A stretch of 64,000 nucleotides of DNA, taken from contig JAEDFO010000004.1 of the NCBI GenBank assembly GCA_016292745.1, positions 1 to 64,000 of the forward strand, given 5' to 3'. The notes beneath the pieces were generated by a model. The model did no database searches. It was not told the DNA's origin and saw nothing but the letters and a program-made list of their open reading frames with translations. The position numbers were made by a program, and so were the translations under genes. The stretch is from Muribaculaceae bacterium. Its GTDB lineage: Bacteria > Bacteroidota > Bacteroidia > Bacteroidales > Muribaculaceae. Position 1 is the stretch's first letter, and each line of letters opens with the position of its first letter. Positions 53,689 through 62,927 of this stretch are shown here, one piece after another.

Positions 53689-54783
53689 TTATTTTGCCGT
53701 TTCAGCTACTGCCTCTTCATGCTCCTCATGTCCTCCTTCCTGAGCCAATGCTATGAAGATGGTTGAGAGCATTGTGAACACATATGCCTGGATGAAGCTC
53801 ACAAGCACATCGAGCAACAACATAAACAACGAGAATGCCACTGACACCACCACCGAGACTCCAGTGAACACCGCACCGAAGGCTGCAAAGATGAATATCA
53901 GAAGTGTGAGGGTGATTACAATCATGTGGCCACCCATCATGTTGGCAAACAGACGCACTGTGAGTGCTGCCGGCTTGGTGAAGATACCAAACACCTCGAT
54001 GGTTTGCATAATAGGAATCGGGCATTTAAGCCAGATAGGAACATCGGGCCAGAATATGTCCTTCCAATAGTGCTTGGTGCCCAACAAGTTGGTAAAACCA
54101 AATGTAAACAGGGCAAGCACCAGAGTTACTGCCACGTTGCCGGTAAGGTTGGCACCACCAGGGAATATCACGATAAGCCCCAGAAGATTCATGATGAGGA
54201 TAAAGAAGAACACCGTTAGCAGATATGGAGCAAAGCGGCGTGCCTTCGGGCCGAGAATAGAACGGATTACTCCAAAATAGATGAACTCTACTATTACCTC
54301 GACAATACCTGTGAGCTTGCGAGGTGCCTTAAAGCCGTTCTTGCTATACCAACGGCGCGCTTTCAGGCACAACAGCACAACCACCAGCGCCGAGATGAAC
54401 AATCCAGCCACATTCTTTGTTACTGACAAGTCGAGGGGAGCATATTCCTCCATCGAGCCATCTGCAGCCGGGCGCATCGACACTATGTGCTTGGCATTGG
54501 GGCCTTCAGTGGCAATGCGGAATCCATCGTACTCAGCGCCGTGCATCAATCGTTCCGAGCTGAAAAGATGCCAGCTGCCGGTGTAGTCGCGAACGATTAT
54601 GGGCAACGGAATGCTCTGGCTATGACAGAAAGGCACTTCCCAACCGTAACGGTCGCTCAGGTGCTCGAAGATTATCTCCTTTGGGTCGACTTTCCCCTCT
54701 TCACCTTCCGAGGCCGTTGCTGTGACAAATGGCGACACTGCCAAGCCAACAAACATTAATAATATGAGAAAATATCTTTTCAT
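53689..54783 (-). CDS. atpB: Fo ATP synthase subunit a with signal peptide and N-terminal extension
   Basis: The start at 54783 gives 364 residues, longer than the usual ~250-270. The N-terminus is a signal-peptide-like segment (FLILLMFVGLAVSPF) plus a ~95-residue periplasmic domain before the first core helix. The core keeps the essential Arg in VRLFANMMGGH and about five to six hydrophobic helices. This extension is common in Bacteroidota. It forms the proton half-channels against the c ring and lies 13 nt after atpC. Confidence 0.95.
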   Translation of the reverse strand: MKRYFLILLMFVGLAVSPFVTATASEGEEGKVDPKEIIFEHLSDRYGWEVPFCHSQSIPLPIIVRDYTGSWHLFSSERLMHGAEYDGFRIATEGPNAKHIVSMRPAADGSMEEYAPLDLSVTKNVAGLFISALVVVLLCLKARRWYSKNGFKAPRKLTGIVEVIVEFIYFGVIRSILGPKARRFAPYLLTVFFFILIMNLLGLIVIFPGGANLTGNVAVTLVLALFTFGFTNLLGTKHYWKDIFWPDVPIWLKCPIPIMQTIEVFGIFTKPAALTVRLFANMMGGHMIVITLTLLIFIFAAFGAVFTGVSVVVSVAFSLFMLLLDVLVSFIQAYVFTMLSTIFIALAQEGGHEEHEEAVAETAK

Positions 54784-54796
54784 CGTCGTAAACAAA

Positions 54797-55030
54797 TCAA
54801 TAAAGGCAAACCGACACTACATTGTTATCGACATCAACGAGCCCGCCATCAATATTCATCGTGTTGCGTTCGCCGTCACTCACATATTCGAGTGTTCCGG
54901 CATCCAAACACGAGATTATCGAGGCATGGTGATCGAGCACCGTGAACCGTCCTTTAGAGCCCGGAAGCGTCACCAGCTGAACCTCGCCTTCGAAAACAAT
55001 TTCTTCTGCCGATATAATCTTAAGCGTCAT
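54797..55030 (-). CDS. atpC: F1 ATP synthase subunit epsilon, short form
   Basis: The 77-residue protein covers only the N-terminal beta-sandwich (starts LKIISAEEIVFEGEVQLVTL, then LPGSKGRFTVLDHHASI). The C-terminal two-helix domain, which inhibits ATP hydrolysis in ~135-residue epsilon subunits, is absent. Enzyme inhibition by epsilon is thus not expected. It follows atpD by 21 nt. Confidence 0.93.
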   Translation of the reverse strand: MTLKIISAEEIVFEGEVQLVTLPGSKGRFTVLDHHASIISCLDAGTLEYVSDGERNTMNIDGGLVDVDNNVVSVCLY

Positions 55031-55051
55031 AACTTTATCTCTGTAAATGCA

Positions 55052-56554
55052 TTAACCAACTTCGGCAAGCAATTTCTTGCCCTTTTCGATGGCTTCGTCG
55101 ATAGTACCCACATTGAGGAATGCCTGTTCGGGATACTCGTCCATTTCGCCATTGAGAATCATCTTGAAGCCGCGGATGGTTTCGCTAAGCGGCACCATCA
55201 CACCGGGCAGACCGGTGAACTGTTCGGCCACAAAGAACGGCTGCGACAAGAAACGCTGTGCACGGCGTGCACGAGCCACTACAAGTTTGTCATCGTCGCT
55301 GAGTTCATCGACACCGAGAATGGCAATGATATCCTGAAGCTCGTTATACTTCTGCAGCAGCTGCTTAACAGCCTGGGCAGTGTTATAGTGGTCTTCGCCG
55401 ATGATATGCGGGTCGAGAATACGCGATGTCGATTCAAGCGGGTCGACGGCTGGATATATACCGAGCTCGGAAATCTTACGGCTAAGCACTGTGGTGGCAT
55501 CGAGGAAGTTGAATGTAGTTGCCGGGGCCGGGTCGGTCAAGTCGTCGGCAGGCACATAGATGGCCTGGATTGAAGTGATACTACCCTGCTTGGTCGAGGT
55601 GATTCGTTCCTGGAGCTTACCCATTTCCGAGGCAAGAGTTGGCTGATAACCCACAGCCGAAGGCATACGACCAAGAAGAGCCGACACCTCGCTACCAGCC
55701 TGGGTGAAGCGGAAGATGTTGTCGATGAACAGAAGGATATCCTTACCACCGCCATCCTGGTCGCGGAACTGCTCGGCCACTGTAAGGCCGGCAAGAGCCA
55801 CACGCAGACGTGCACCCGGCGGCTCGTTCATCTGACCGAACACAAGTGTACCCTGCGAGTTCTTCAGCGAGTCCATGTCGACGTCCTCAAGGTTCCATTC
55901 GCCTTTTTCGAGGCCTTCCTTGAATTTGTCGCCATATTTGATAACGCCGCTTTCAATCATTTCGCGCAGGAGGTCGTTACCTTCACGAGTACGTTCACCC
56001 ACACCGGTGAATACCGAGAAACCGTTGTGTCCCTTGGCGATGTTGTTAATCATCTCCATGATGAGCACTGTTTTTCCTACGCCGGCACCACCGAACAGAC
56101 CGATTTTACCACCTTTCGAATAAGGCTCGAGCAAGTCGATTACCTTTATACCAGTGTAAAGGATTTCGGTGGCGATTGCCAGGTTGGAGAATTCCGGAGC
56201 CGGCTGGTGGATGGCACGGCGGTCGGTCGATTCGAGTTCTTTAAGGTGGTCGATAGGCTGTCCGATAACGTTAAGCAGACGGCCTTTCACCTGTTCGCCA
56301 GTGGGAACAGTGATAGGCGATTCGGTGTTTGTCACCTTCATGCCACGCTGCAAGCCGTCGGTACTGTCCATGGCCACACAGCGAACTGTTTCCTCTCCGA
56401 TGTGCTGCTCAACCTCAAGCACGAGAGTCGAGCCGTCTTCGCGCTCTACATGGAGCGCAGTGTAAATGGGAGGAATCTGATTGTCCTCGCCCTCAAATGA
56501 AACGTCCACTACCGGGCCGATCACCTGTATTATTTTTCCAAATTTTTCGCTCAT
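55052..56554 (-). CDS. atpD: F1 ATP synthase subunit beta
   Basis: The ~500-residue catalytic subunit has the P-loop GGAGVGKTV, the catalytic GVGERTREGNDL region, DILLFIDNIFRFTQAGSEVS and the DELSDDDKLVVARARR segment that carries the DELSEED-type lever. The start may be 56560 or 56554. It is the first atp gene and lies 37 nt (or 31 nt from the alternative start) after nuoH, without a terminator between them. Confidence 0.98.
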   Translation of the reverse strand: MSEKFGKIIQVIGPVVDVSFEGEDNQIPPIYTALHVEREDGSTLVLEVEQHIGEETVRCVAMDSTDGLQRGMKVTNTESPITVPTGEQVKGRLLNVIGQPIDHLKELESTDRRAIHQPAPEFSNLAIATEILYTGIKVIDLLEPYSKGGKIGLFGGAGVGKTVLIMEMINNIAKGHNGFSVFTGVGERTREGNDLLREMIESGVIKYGDKFKEGLEKGEWNLEDVDMDSLKNSQGTLVFGQMNEPPGARLRVALAGLTVAEQFRDQDGGGKDILLFIDNIFRFTQAGSEVSALLGRMPSAVGYQPTLASEMGKLQERITSTKQGSITSIQAIYVPADDLTDPAPATTFNFLDATTVLSRKISELGIYPAVDPLESTSRILDPHIIGEDHYNTAQAVKQLLQKYNELQDIIAILGVDELSDDDKLVVARARRAQRFLSQPFFVAEQFTGLPGVMVPLSETIRGFKMILNGEMDEYPEQAFLNVGTIDEAIEKGKKLLAEVG

Positions 56555-56591
56555 AATCAACGAAGTATATGGTAGTTCAATTAGTCACTTA

Positions 56592-57668
56592 TCAGAAATG
56601 GAGGCCACAGGTAACTACAATGGCCATAAGAATGATGTTAAACAAGCCTATTGGCATAAGGTATTTCCATTCCAAGGCGAGCATCTGGTCGATACGCACA
56701 CGTGGGAATGTCCACTTGAACCAGATAATCACGAATGAGATGAAGAATGCCTTGCCGAGGAACCACACGATAGATGGAATAAAGTCCATTACGGCGTTGA
56801 AACCTTCCCATCCAGGGATGTGAAGCGGCATCCAGCCACCGAGGAACATCAACGAAGCAATACCCGACACAATGAACAGGTTAAGATATTCGGCGAGATA
56901 GAAGAAGCCGAAGTGGATACCTGAATATTCGGTGTGATAGCCGGCAGTGAGTTCGTGCTCAGCCTCAGGCAAGTCGAACGGGCCACGGTTGGTCTCGGCT
57001 GTTGCGGCAATGAGATATACTATGAAAGCAATCAGGGCAGGAATGTGTCCCTTGAAGATAAACCAGCCATCGGCCTGTGCTGCCACCAGTTCGCTCACCG
57101 ACATTGTGCCAGCCAGAAGAACGATGGTCATTATCGACAAGCCCACCGAAAGCTCATAGCTTATCATCTGGGCACCACTTCGCATTGCACCGATAAGTGT
57201 ATACTTGTTATTGCTCGACCAACCAGCCAGAAGCACACCCAGCACACCTATCGACGAGGCTGCTATCATGAAGAACACACCGATGTTGAAATCAACAATC
57301 TGTAGGCCGTTGCCCCATGGAAGGTTCGAGAAAACAAGCATCGAAGCGATGATTACCAGATACGGAGCCAAGGCAAACAGGAAACGGTCGGTGCCTTTGA
57401 GCGAGATTAACTCCTTAATAAGAATCTTGAACATATCGGCAAACACCTGAAGCAATCCCCAATAGCCCACACGGTCAGGACCAAGACGGCACTGGAACCA
57501 TGCGCACAGCTTACGCTCGTATAGAATATAGAATAAGGCCAGAAGCGAATATGCCAGAATGAGGGCCAAACCAATAAGCAGACACTCCACTGTTGTGGCT
57601 GCCCACTGTGGCATCAAGCTTTCGAGCCAATTGTCAATCCATTCTGTAACTAAACCAAAATTGAACAT
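56592..57668 (-). CDS. nuoH: NADH-quinone oxidoreductase subunit H
   Basis: The 358-residue protein has about eight to nine hydrophobic segments with FYILYERKLCAWFQCRLGPDRVG, AETNRGPFDLPEAEHELTAG, and the E-channel loops. It forms the quinone-binding junction between the two arms of Complex I. It is the last nuo gene before the atp genes. Confidence 0.96.
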   Translation of the reverse strand: MFNFGLVTEWIDNWLESLMPQWAATTVECLLIGLALILAYSLLALFYILYERKLCAWFQCRLGPDRVGYWGLLQVFADMFKILIKELISLKGTDRFLFALAPYLVIIASMLVFSNLPWGNGLQIVDFNIGVFFMIAASSIGVLGVLLAGWSSNNKYTLIGAMRSGAQMISYELSVGLSIMTIVLLAGTMSVSELVAAQADGWFIFKGHIPALIAFIVYLIAATAETNRGPFDLPEAEHELTAGYHTEYSGIHFGFFYLAEYLNLFIVSGIASLMFLGGWMPLHIPGWEGFNAVMDFIPSIVWFLGKAFFISFVIIWFKWTFPRVRIDQMLALEWKYLMPIGLFNIILMAIVVTCGLHF

Positions 57669-57700
57669 AATATTTTCGAATTATTCTAATTACTAATTTA

Positions 57701-59335
57701 TTAACGGTCAATGTCGGGGACAACGAAGTCGAGTGTTGCACCGATTGTAATAAGGTCGGCAATCATGTGGCCTTTGCAGCAGATGTCCATCACACCGACA
57801 AGGTTGAAGCATGGGCTCTGGAAGTGCATACGATATGGCGACTTGTCGCCAGTGCTTTCGATATACACGCCAAACACTCCACGGCTTGCCTCAACTTGCT
57901 GATACCAATGTCCTGCAGGCAATTTTATGATTTTCGGTACCTTGGCACAGATTTCGCCTTCGGGGATATTATCAACAAGCTGTTCGAGAATCTTCACACT
58001 CTGTTCAATTTCCTTCAGACGAAGCAGATAACGGGTGAAACTGTCGCCGGCACCTTCGGTGTCGACTACCTCATCGAATTCAAGTTCGTTATATATTGAA
58101 TACGGATGCTTCTTGCGACAGTCGCACGAGAAACCGGTTGCACGTGCCGACGGACCGGTGATGGCATAGTTTATGGCATCTTCCTTCGACAACACACCTA
58201 CGCCCTTCATACGGTTCTGAGCAATGATGTTACCGGTGTAAAGCTTATGGTATTCCTTGAGACAATCAGGCATAATTGCGCAGAATTCCTTGACATCCTT
58301 CACAAAGTCGGGGTGCAAATCGTGAGCTACACCACCTATTACATTATAATGTAACGACATTCGTGCGCCACAGGTCTTCTCGAATATGTCGAGGATGCGC
58401 TCGCGCTCGCGGAATCCATAGAAGAATGCCGTTGTTGCACCCATATCCATAGTGGTACATCCGTAAGAGAGCAGGTGCGATGAAATACGCATCAATTCGT
58501 CCATCATCACGCGGATAACCTGGGCACGACGGGGTACCTCGATACCGAGAGCCTTCTCGATACACATACACAGGCAGTGACGGTTCTGGTGGGCGCTCAT
58601 ATAGTCCATACGGTCGGGGAACGGAAGAGTCTGCGGATATGTCATGCTCTCGCACATCTTCTCGATACCACGGTGTATATAGCCCGATACCACATCCACC
58701 TTCTTTACTATTTCACCGTCGACCGATGTACGGAATCGCATAACTCCGTGGGTTGACGGGTGCTGAGGGCCGATGTTTACCACATATTCGTCATCGCCGA
58801 ACACTTTCTTGTCCTGACGCACGATGTTGCCGTTTTCGTCCTCGACCATCGAGAATGTATCGTCTTCGTTCACCTCGTCGGTCATACGGATAGGGTTAAC
58901 GTCGGGATTGGCATCGTAGTCCTTGCGCAATGGATAACCCACCCAGTCGTTGCGCAGGAACATACGGCGCATGTCGGGATGGTTGACAAATACGATTCCG
59001 AAGAAATCGTATGCCTCGCGCTCCTGGAACAGGGCAACTTTCCACACGTCGCTCACCGAATGAATCATCGGGTTTTCGCGGTCGGTGGTGGCAACCTTAA
59101 CCGAAAGCATCTGCTGGGTTTCGGTGTTGGTAAGGTAATACATACATCCGTACGAATCTTTCCAATCCATACCAACGAGTGCGCTCAGCATATCGAAATG
59201 CAGTTCGGCATCATCTTTCAGGGCTACTGCAAGCGAATGCCAGTCGTTGTCGGGAACGTTTACAAGAAGCACTTCGCCTTCTTCGAATGTTGCCGACGGG
59301 CAGAGCTTGCTTATTTTGTCTTGTATATTAGTCAT
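57701..59335 (-). CDS. nuoCD: NADH-quinone oxidoreductase fused subunit C/D
   Basis: I place the start at 59335, giving 544 residues. The first ~190 residues are NuoC (YDFFGIVFVNHPDMRRMF). A linker follows, then NuoD with VVNIGPQHPSTHGVMRF, the quinone-pocket His/Tyr region and GPSARATGF. The C-terminal DIDR is conserved. The fusion is usual in Bacteroidota and enterobacteria. It begins 57 nt after nuoB. Confidence 0.96.
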   Translation of the reverse strand: MTNIQDKISKLCPSATFEEGEVLLVNVPDNDWHSLAVALKDDAELHFDMLSALVGMDWKDSYGCMYYLTNTETQQMLSVKVATTDRENPMIHSVSDVWKVALFQEREAYDFFGIVFVNHPDMRRMFLRNDWVGYPLRKDYDANPDVNPIRMTDEVNEDDTFSMVEDENGNIVRQDKKVFGDDEYVVNIGPQHPSTHGVMRFRTSVDGEIVKKVDVVSGYIHRGIEKMCESMTYPQTLPFPDRMDYMSAHQNRHCLCMCIEKALGIEVPRRAQVIRVMMDELMRISSHLLSYGCTTMDMGATTAFFYGFRERERILDIFEKTCGARMSLHYNVIGGVAHDLHPDFVKDVKEFCAIMPDCLKEYHKLYTGNIIAQNRMKGVGVLSKEDAINYAITGPSARATGFSCDCRKKHPYSIYNELEFDEVVDTEGAGDSFTRYLLRLKEIEQSVKILEQLVDNIPEGEICAKVPKIIKLPAGHWYQQVEASRGVFGVYIESTGDKSPYRMHFQSPCFNLVGVMDICCKGHMIADLITIGATLDFVVPDIDR

Positions 59336-59392
59336 TGTGATTATACTTTGGATTCTTAATGATTTCTGGTTACTGTTCACTCACCCGATTCT

Positions 59393-60001
59393 CTACATCT
59401 GATCTTTCATTTCAGGATGCTCGGCAAAGAAATCCTTGATTTTCTCACGGCGGTTAGCATCGCCAAAGAAACGTTCTACCTTGATTTTGCGCTGAAGCTG
59501 CATCAAGCCGTAGAACATGGCCTCGGGGCGCGGAGGACAACCGGGGATGTACACATCTACCGGAAGAATCTTGTCGACACCCGGAACCACGCAGTATGAT
59601 TTCTTGAACGGGCCACCCGATACAGCACATCCGCCGCAGGCAATCACATACTTAGGTTCGGCAAGCTGCTCGTACAGACGACGGAGCACCGGGGCCATAC
59701 GGTGAACGATGGTGCCCTGAACCATTATATAGTCGGCCTGGCGTGGTGAGTTTCGGGCTACTTCGAATCCGAAGCGTGCCATGTCGTAGCGTGCTGCGCC
59801 GAGGCACATGAATTCAATGGCACAGCAGCTGGTACCGAAGCACAATGGCCACAGCGAGTTAGCGCGGCCCCAGTTGATGAGGTCGTCAAACTTGCCCACT
59901 ATCACATTTGTGCCCGATGCCTTGAGTTCTTCTACGAGTTTCTCAATGTATTCGTTGTCCTTGAAGTCCTCATACTTCATGCTTTTTATCTTCACTGCCA
60001 T
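59393..60001 (-). CDS. nuoB: NADH-quinone oxidoreductase subunit B
   Basis: The start at 60001 gives 202 residues and overlaps nuoA by 10 nt; an extended start at 60022 is possible but overlaps more. The four ligands of cluster N2 are in LCFGTSCCAIEFM (two adjacent Cys), ACGGCAVSGG and IPGCPPRPE. It hands electrons to quinone. Confidence 0.96.
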   Translation of the reverse strand: MAVKIKSMKYEDFKDNEYIEKLVEELKASGTNVIVGKFDDLINWGRANSLWPLCFGTSCCAIEFMCLGAARYDMARFGFEVARNSPRQADYIMVQGTIVHRMAPVLRRLYEQLAEPKYVIACGGCAVSGGPFKKSYCVVPGVDKILPVDVYIPGCPPRPEAMFYGLMQLQRKIKVERFFGDANRREKIKDFFAEHPEMKDQM

Positions 60002-60366
60002 TTCAATACTCCTTTCCGCCATGCGTAGGCAAGGCCTAAGATTAATATTACCAAAAATACTGCCACAGCGAGCAAGCCTGACGTACCGAGGCTCTTACAG
60101 ATTACTGCCCACGGAAACAAAAACACTGTCTCTACGTCGAAAATCAAGAACAATATTGCAAACAGATAGTAACCCACCTTGAACTGCAACATCGACTCTC
60201 CTCGTGTAGGGATACCGCACTCATACGGTTCTGCTTTCTTTACAGAAAATGAACGTGGCGAAATAAGGCGCGCTATCAGAAGGGCTGCAAACACCAGAAA
60301 TGCACCGGTGAGCAGAGCCACTACCATCAGCGTTAAGCTTTCGACACCAAATACTGATAACTCCAT
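59992..60366 (-). CDS. nuoA: NADH-quinone oxidoreductase subunit A
   Basis: The 124-residue protein has three hydrophobic segments and the signature KKAEPYECGIPTRGESMLQF, with FKVGYYLFAILFLIFDVE and its acidic pair. It is the first gene of the nuo-atp run. The stretch to the promoter-like site is about 260 nt long and untranslated apart from a 41-codon ORF (60426-60551). Confidence 0.95.
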   Translation of the reverse strand: MELSVFGVESLTLMVVALLTGAFLVFAALLIARLISPRSFSVKKAEPYECGIPTRGESMLQFKVGYYLFAILFLIFDVETVFLFPWAVICKSLGTSGLLAVAVFLVILILGLAYAWRKGVLKWQ

Positions 60367-60627
60367 ATAATTAATTTTCTATTTTGATTCTCTATCACAA
60401 AAAAACATGAGCCACCGCCTACTTATTATACATAAAGTTGCAGCGACCCAATGCCGGATGATACATCAACACAAGCATACCCACTATGCTTTCGCTGAAA
60501 ATCGCTATGCATCAGCTTGGCAAGAAGACATCCATGTTTTTGAATCATCATGATATAATCTATTGTTAATTAATAAATTAATGTTGGGCAAAAGCAACTT
60601 TACCACTTCCACCCACTTTTTGCTTTG

Positions 60628-60635
60628 CAAAGATA
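60628..60635 (-). promoter_or_regulatory. -7 box of the nuo-atp operon
   Basis: TATCTTTG on the minus strand is an exact consensus match. A TTTTC stretch lies about 20 nt further upstream at the -33 position. The predicted leader is roughly 255 nt. Confidence 0.5.
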
Positions 60636-60730
60636 GCAAAATAATTTGGTCATTGAAAATAATTGGCATCATTTAATTGTGTAAATATTTCCGCAATTTG
60701 TGCTGAAGTGTCTTTTAATATTCCCATAGA

Positions 60731-60769
60731 TAAAACAGATGCACGGCCGCCGAATGCAGTGCATCCGTT
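60731..60769 (-). terminator. Terminator of the sialate O-acetylesterase gene
   Basis: AACGGATGCAC and GTGCATCTGTT (minus strand) pair over 11 positions with one mismatch around a 14-nt loop, followed by TTATC. It starts 18 nt after the stop. Confidence 0.65.
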
Positions 60770-60786
60770 TCAGTATTGCCAAGTTG

Positions 60787-62790
60787 TCAATACACCGTAT
60801 TCTTATAAGTGATTCCAGGCCAATCATCGGTGCGGAACGGAACAGCCGGCAGATGCGACTCATCGGTAAGATTTCCTTGGGGATTATCTGCCCAGTTATA
60901 TCTCACGGCCACCGGATGTGTCACCTCGGGACAGCTTACCACCACTTTCCCGTCCTTAATGCGTGCTTCGGCCCAATGGAATCGGTGGTCGAGCCCAGCC
61001 ACGGCAAATCCACGCAACGGATTGCCGTCGGCACTCGTCAATCCACCGTCTACATGAGAAAAACTGAGAGCCACCTCAGAGCCGCGGATGGTATATCCGG
61101 AATACACAGGACCGGAATAGGCCACATTGCGTCCGTAAGTAAGGGCAAGAGCCGGAAGAGCCAGGCGCAATCCTGTGGTCTGCTTGTCTTTGGGATGGAT
61201 GTCGTCGGCAGTGCCGATGTCAATCAGACACGCCATTCCGGTGTTTTCGAGATGCAGGGCATCGGCCTGTGCCTCACGCAATTCGGCCCACTTCGATTCG
61301 CCTGGTTGCTCCTGCACCGGATAGTAGTTGGCAAGCTGAGCCAGATAGAACGGGAAATTGCAGTTCCAGCGCGAACGCCAATCGGTGATAAGCACCTTCA
61401 TCAGGTCGCGATACTGCCATGCCCGGTTGGCATTGTCCTCGCCTTGATACCATATGGCACCCCTGATGGCAAAAGGCACGAGAGGATTAATCATGGCATT
61501 GAACAGCATGCAAGCATTCTTTGAGTCGGTGATTTCACGAGGCATCTCGGGGAGAGAATTACGCTCGAGCGACAAATAAGCCAGCCACTTTCCTGAGATG
61601 TCAACCTTGCTGCCGTCGGCAGCACTGATATTTATGTTTTTGCTGGAATCGGCGTAACCGGTGATGCCGAGCCAACCATACCAATCATAATCACGGACGG
61701 TTATCACCAAAGTGGTATCGGTAACGGCTCCTGCCGGAATGGAATAAGTGCGTTCAAGCTGGTATTTGTCAAGTCCATATGTGCTCCCAACAAGCACACC
61801 GTTGACATAAGTCTCATCGCTGTCGTCGACGCACCCCAAGTTCAATGTCAGCTGGTTCCCCACCCACTCGCGAGGTATCGTAACCACCTTACGGAGCCAC
61901 AGCATGCCATCGAAGTTGTCGAAGAGCGGTCCGTTGAGATATCCGGGCTGCTGACACTCTATCCATCCGGAATCATCGAAATCTGCGCACGCACAACGAA
62001 CGACAGTGCCATCAACCATATCGTCGGCAAGGTCGACTTTATGCTTCCACAGCTTCATTTCATTTGCATGGAATTCATCGAGGTTGGTTTCGGGCGATGC
62101 CAGAGTGCGTATACGCTCAACCGGCGCCACATAGTCAGGCATCTGTTCAAGAGCCTCCATGCTGGTCCACGCCTCGGCCGGAGTGCCTCCCCACGATGAT
62201 TGGATAAGGCCTATTGCCACATTCTCCGACGCCTGCAAGGCCCTTCCGAAGAAATACGCTGTAGACGAGAACTCGGCAATGGTGGCTGGCGAGCATTTCT
62301 GCCATCCGCCACCAACAGCTTCAAAATCGTCGAGCGGCCTGGCACTCATCTTGTTTGCCACATGCAGCAATCTGATATTAGGATGGTCGGCCGAGGCAAT
62401 CTCGCGCTTATAATCGTTGATCTGGCCCCATCCGGCAAGCGGCATATCCATATTCGATTGTCCCGAGCACAGCCACACCTCGCCTATCATCACATCGCGA
62501 AGCGTCACCGGCTTTCCATCGGAAACAGTTATTTCGAAAGGGCCACCGGCCTTTGGTGTCGACACATCAACACGCCACCGGCCATCGGCTTCGGCGCGGC
62601 ATTCATACTTCTTGCCGTCCCACGAAGTGGTTACAACTACCTTTTTGCCGGCTTTCGCCTTGCCCCACACCGGTGCCTCACTCTGTTGCTGGAGCACCAT
62701 ATTGTCGCTGAACAAAGGCGACATCTCTACCTTGGCCTTGCACGTCATAGACATTGCCACAGCCACCAAAAACACAATTCGCAGTTTCAT
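60787..62790 (-). CDS. Sialate O-acetylesterase-like SGNH hydrolase
   Basis: The start at 62790 (62796 is also possible) gives about 667 residues with a signal peptide (LRIVFLVAVAMSMTCKA). Catalytic residues are the GQSNMDMPLAG serine block near residue 105 and the C-terminal DDIHPKDK (Asp-x-x-His). A beta-sandwich insertion (about 255-390, GCVDDSDETYVNG) interrupts the hydrolase fold as in the SASA family. These enzymes deacetylate sialic acids or other O-acetylated glycans in the periplasm. It precedes a divergent TonB-dependent receptor gene. Confidence 0.85.
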   Translation of the reverse strand: MKLRIVFLVAVAMSMTCKAKVEMSPLFSDNMVLQQQSEAPVWGKAKAGKKVVVTTSWDGKKYECRAEADGRWRVDVSTPKAGGPFEITVSDGKPVTLRDVMIGEVWLCSGQSNMDMPLAGWGQINDYKREIASADHPNIRLLHVANKMSARPLDDFEAVGGGWQKCSPATIAEFSSTAYFFGRALQASENVAIGLIQSSWGGTPAEAWTSMEALEQMPDYVAPVERIRTLASPETNLDEFHANEMKLWKHKVDLADDMVDGTVVRCACADFDDSGWIECQQPGYLNGPLFDNFDGMLWLRKVVTIPREWVGNQLTLNLGCVDDSDETYVNGVLVGSTYGLDKYQLERTYSIPAGAVTDTTLVITVRDYDWYGWLGITGYADSSKNINISAADGSKVDISGKWLAYLSLERNSLPEMPREITDSKNACMLFNAMINPLVPFAIRGAIWYQGEDNANRAWQYRDLMKVLITDWRSRWNCNFPFYLAQLANYYPVQEQPGESKWAELREAQADALHLENTGMACLIDIGTADDIHPKDKQTTGLRLALPALALTYGRNVAYSGPVYSGYTIRGSEVALSFSHVDGGLTSADGNPLRGFAVAGLDHRFHWAEARIKDGKVVVSCPEVTHPVAVRYNWADNPQGNLTDESHLPAVPFRTDDWPGITYKNTVY

Positions 62791-62886
62791 GGTCATATCA
62801 TTAAATGTAATATATAACGTATACGCACTGCGATTCACTCACACATCAACGAAAAAACATCGCATAAAAACCACAACAATTAGTGA

Positions 62887-62917
62887 TTGCGGCAATGAAG
62901 CCCTGAAATTAATTTTG
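62887..62917 (+). promoter_or_regulatory. Promoter of the TonB-dependent receptor gene
   Basis: TTG (62887-62889) and TAATTTTG (62910-62917, exact consensus) are spaced by 20 nt. The predicted transcription start is about 62921-62925, only 3-7 nt before the ATG at 62928. Confidence 0.55.
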
Positions 62918-62927
62918 CAATCAGAAT

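Larger units (their letters stand above)
60367..60786. other. 420-bp intergenic region upstream of nuoA
   Basis: From nuoA outward it holds: an A/T-rich ribosome-binding region; a 41-codon minus-strand ORF (60426-60551, starting ATGATG, ending GSLQLYV, no clear ribosome-binding site); the promoter-like TATCTTTG (60628-60635); and the terminator of the sialate O-acetylesterase gene (60731-60769). No tRNA or known riboswitch fold was recognised. The long leader may carry regulation of the respiratory genes. Confidence 0.45.
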
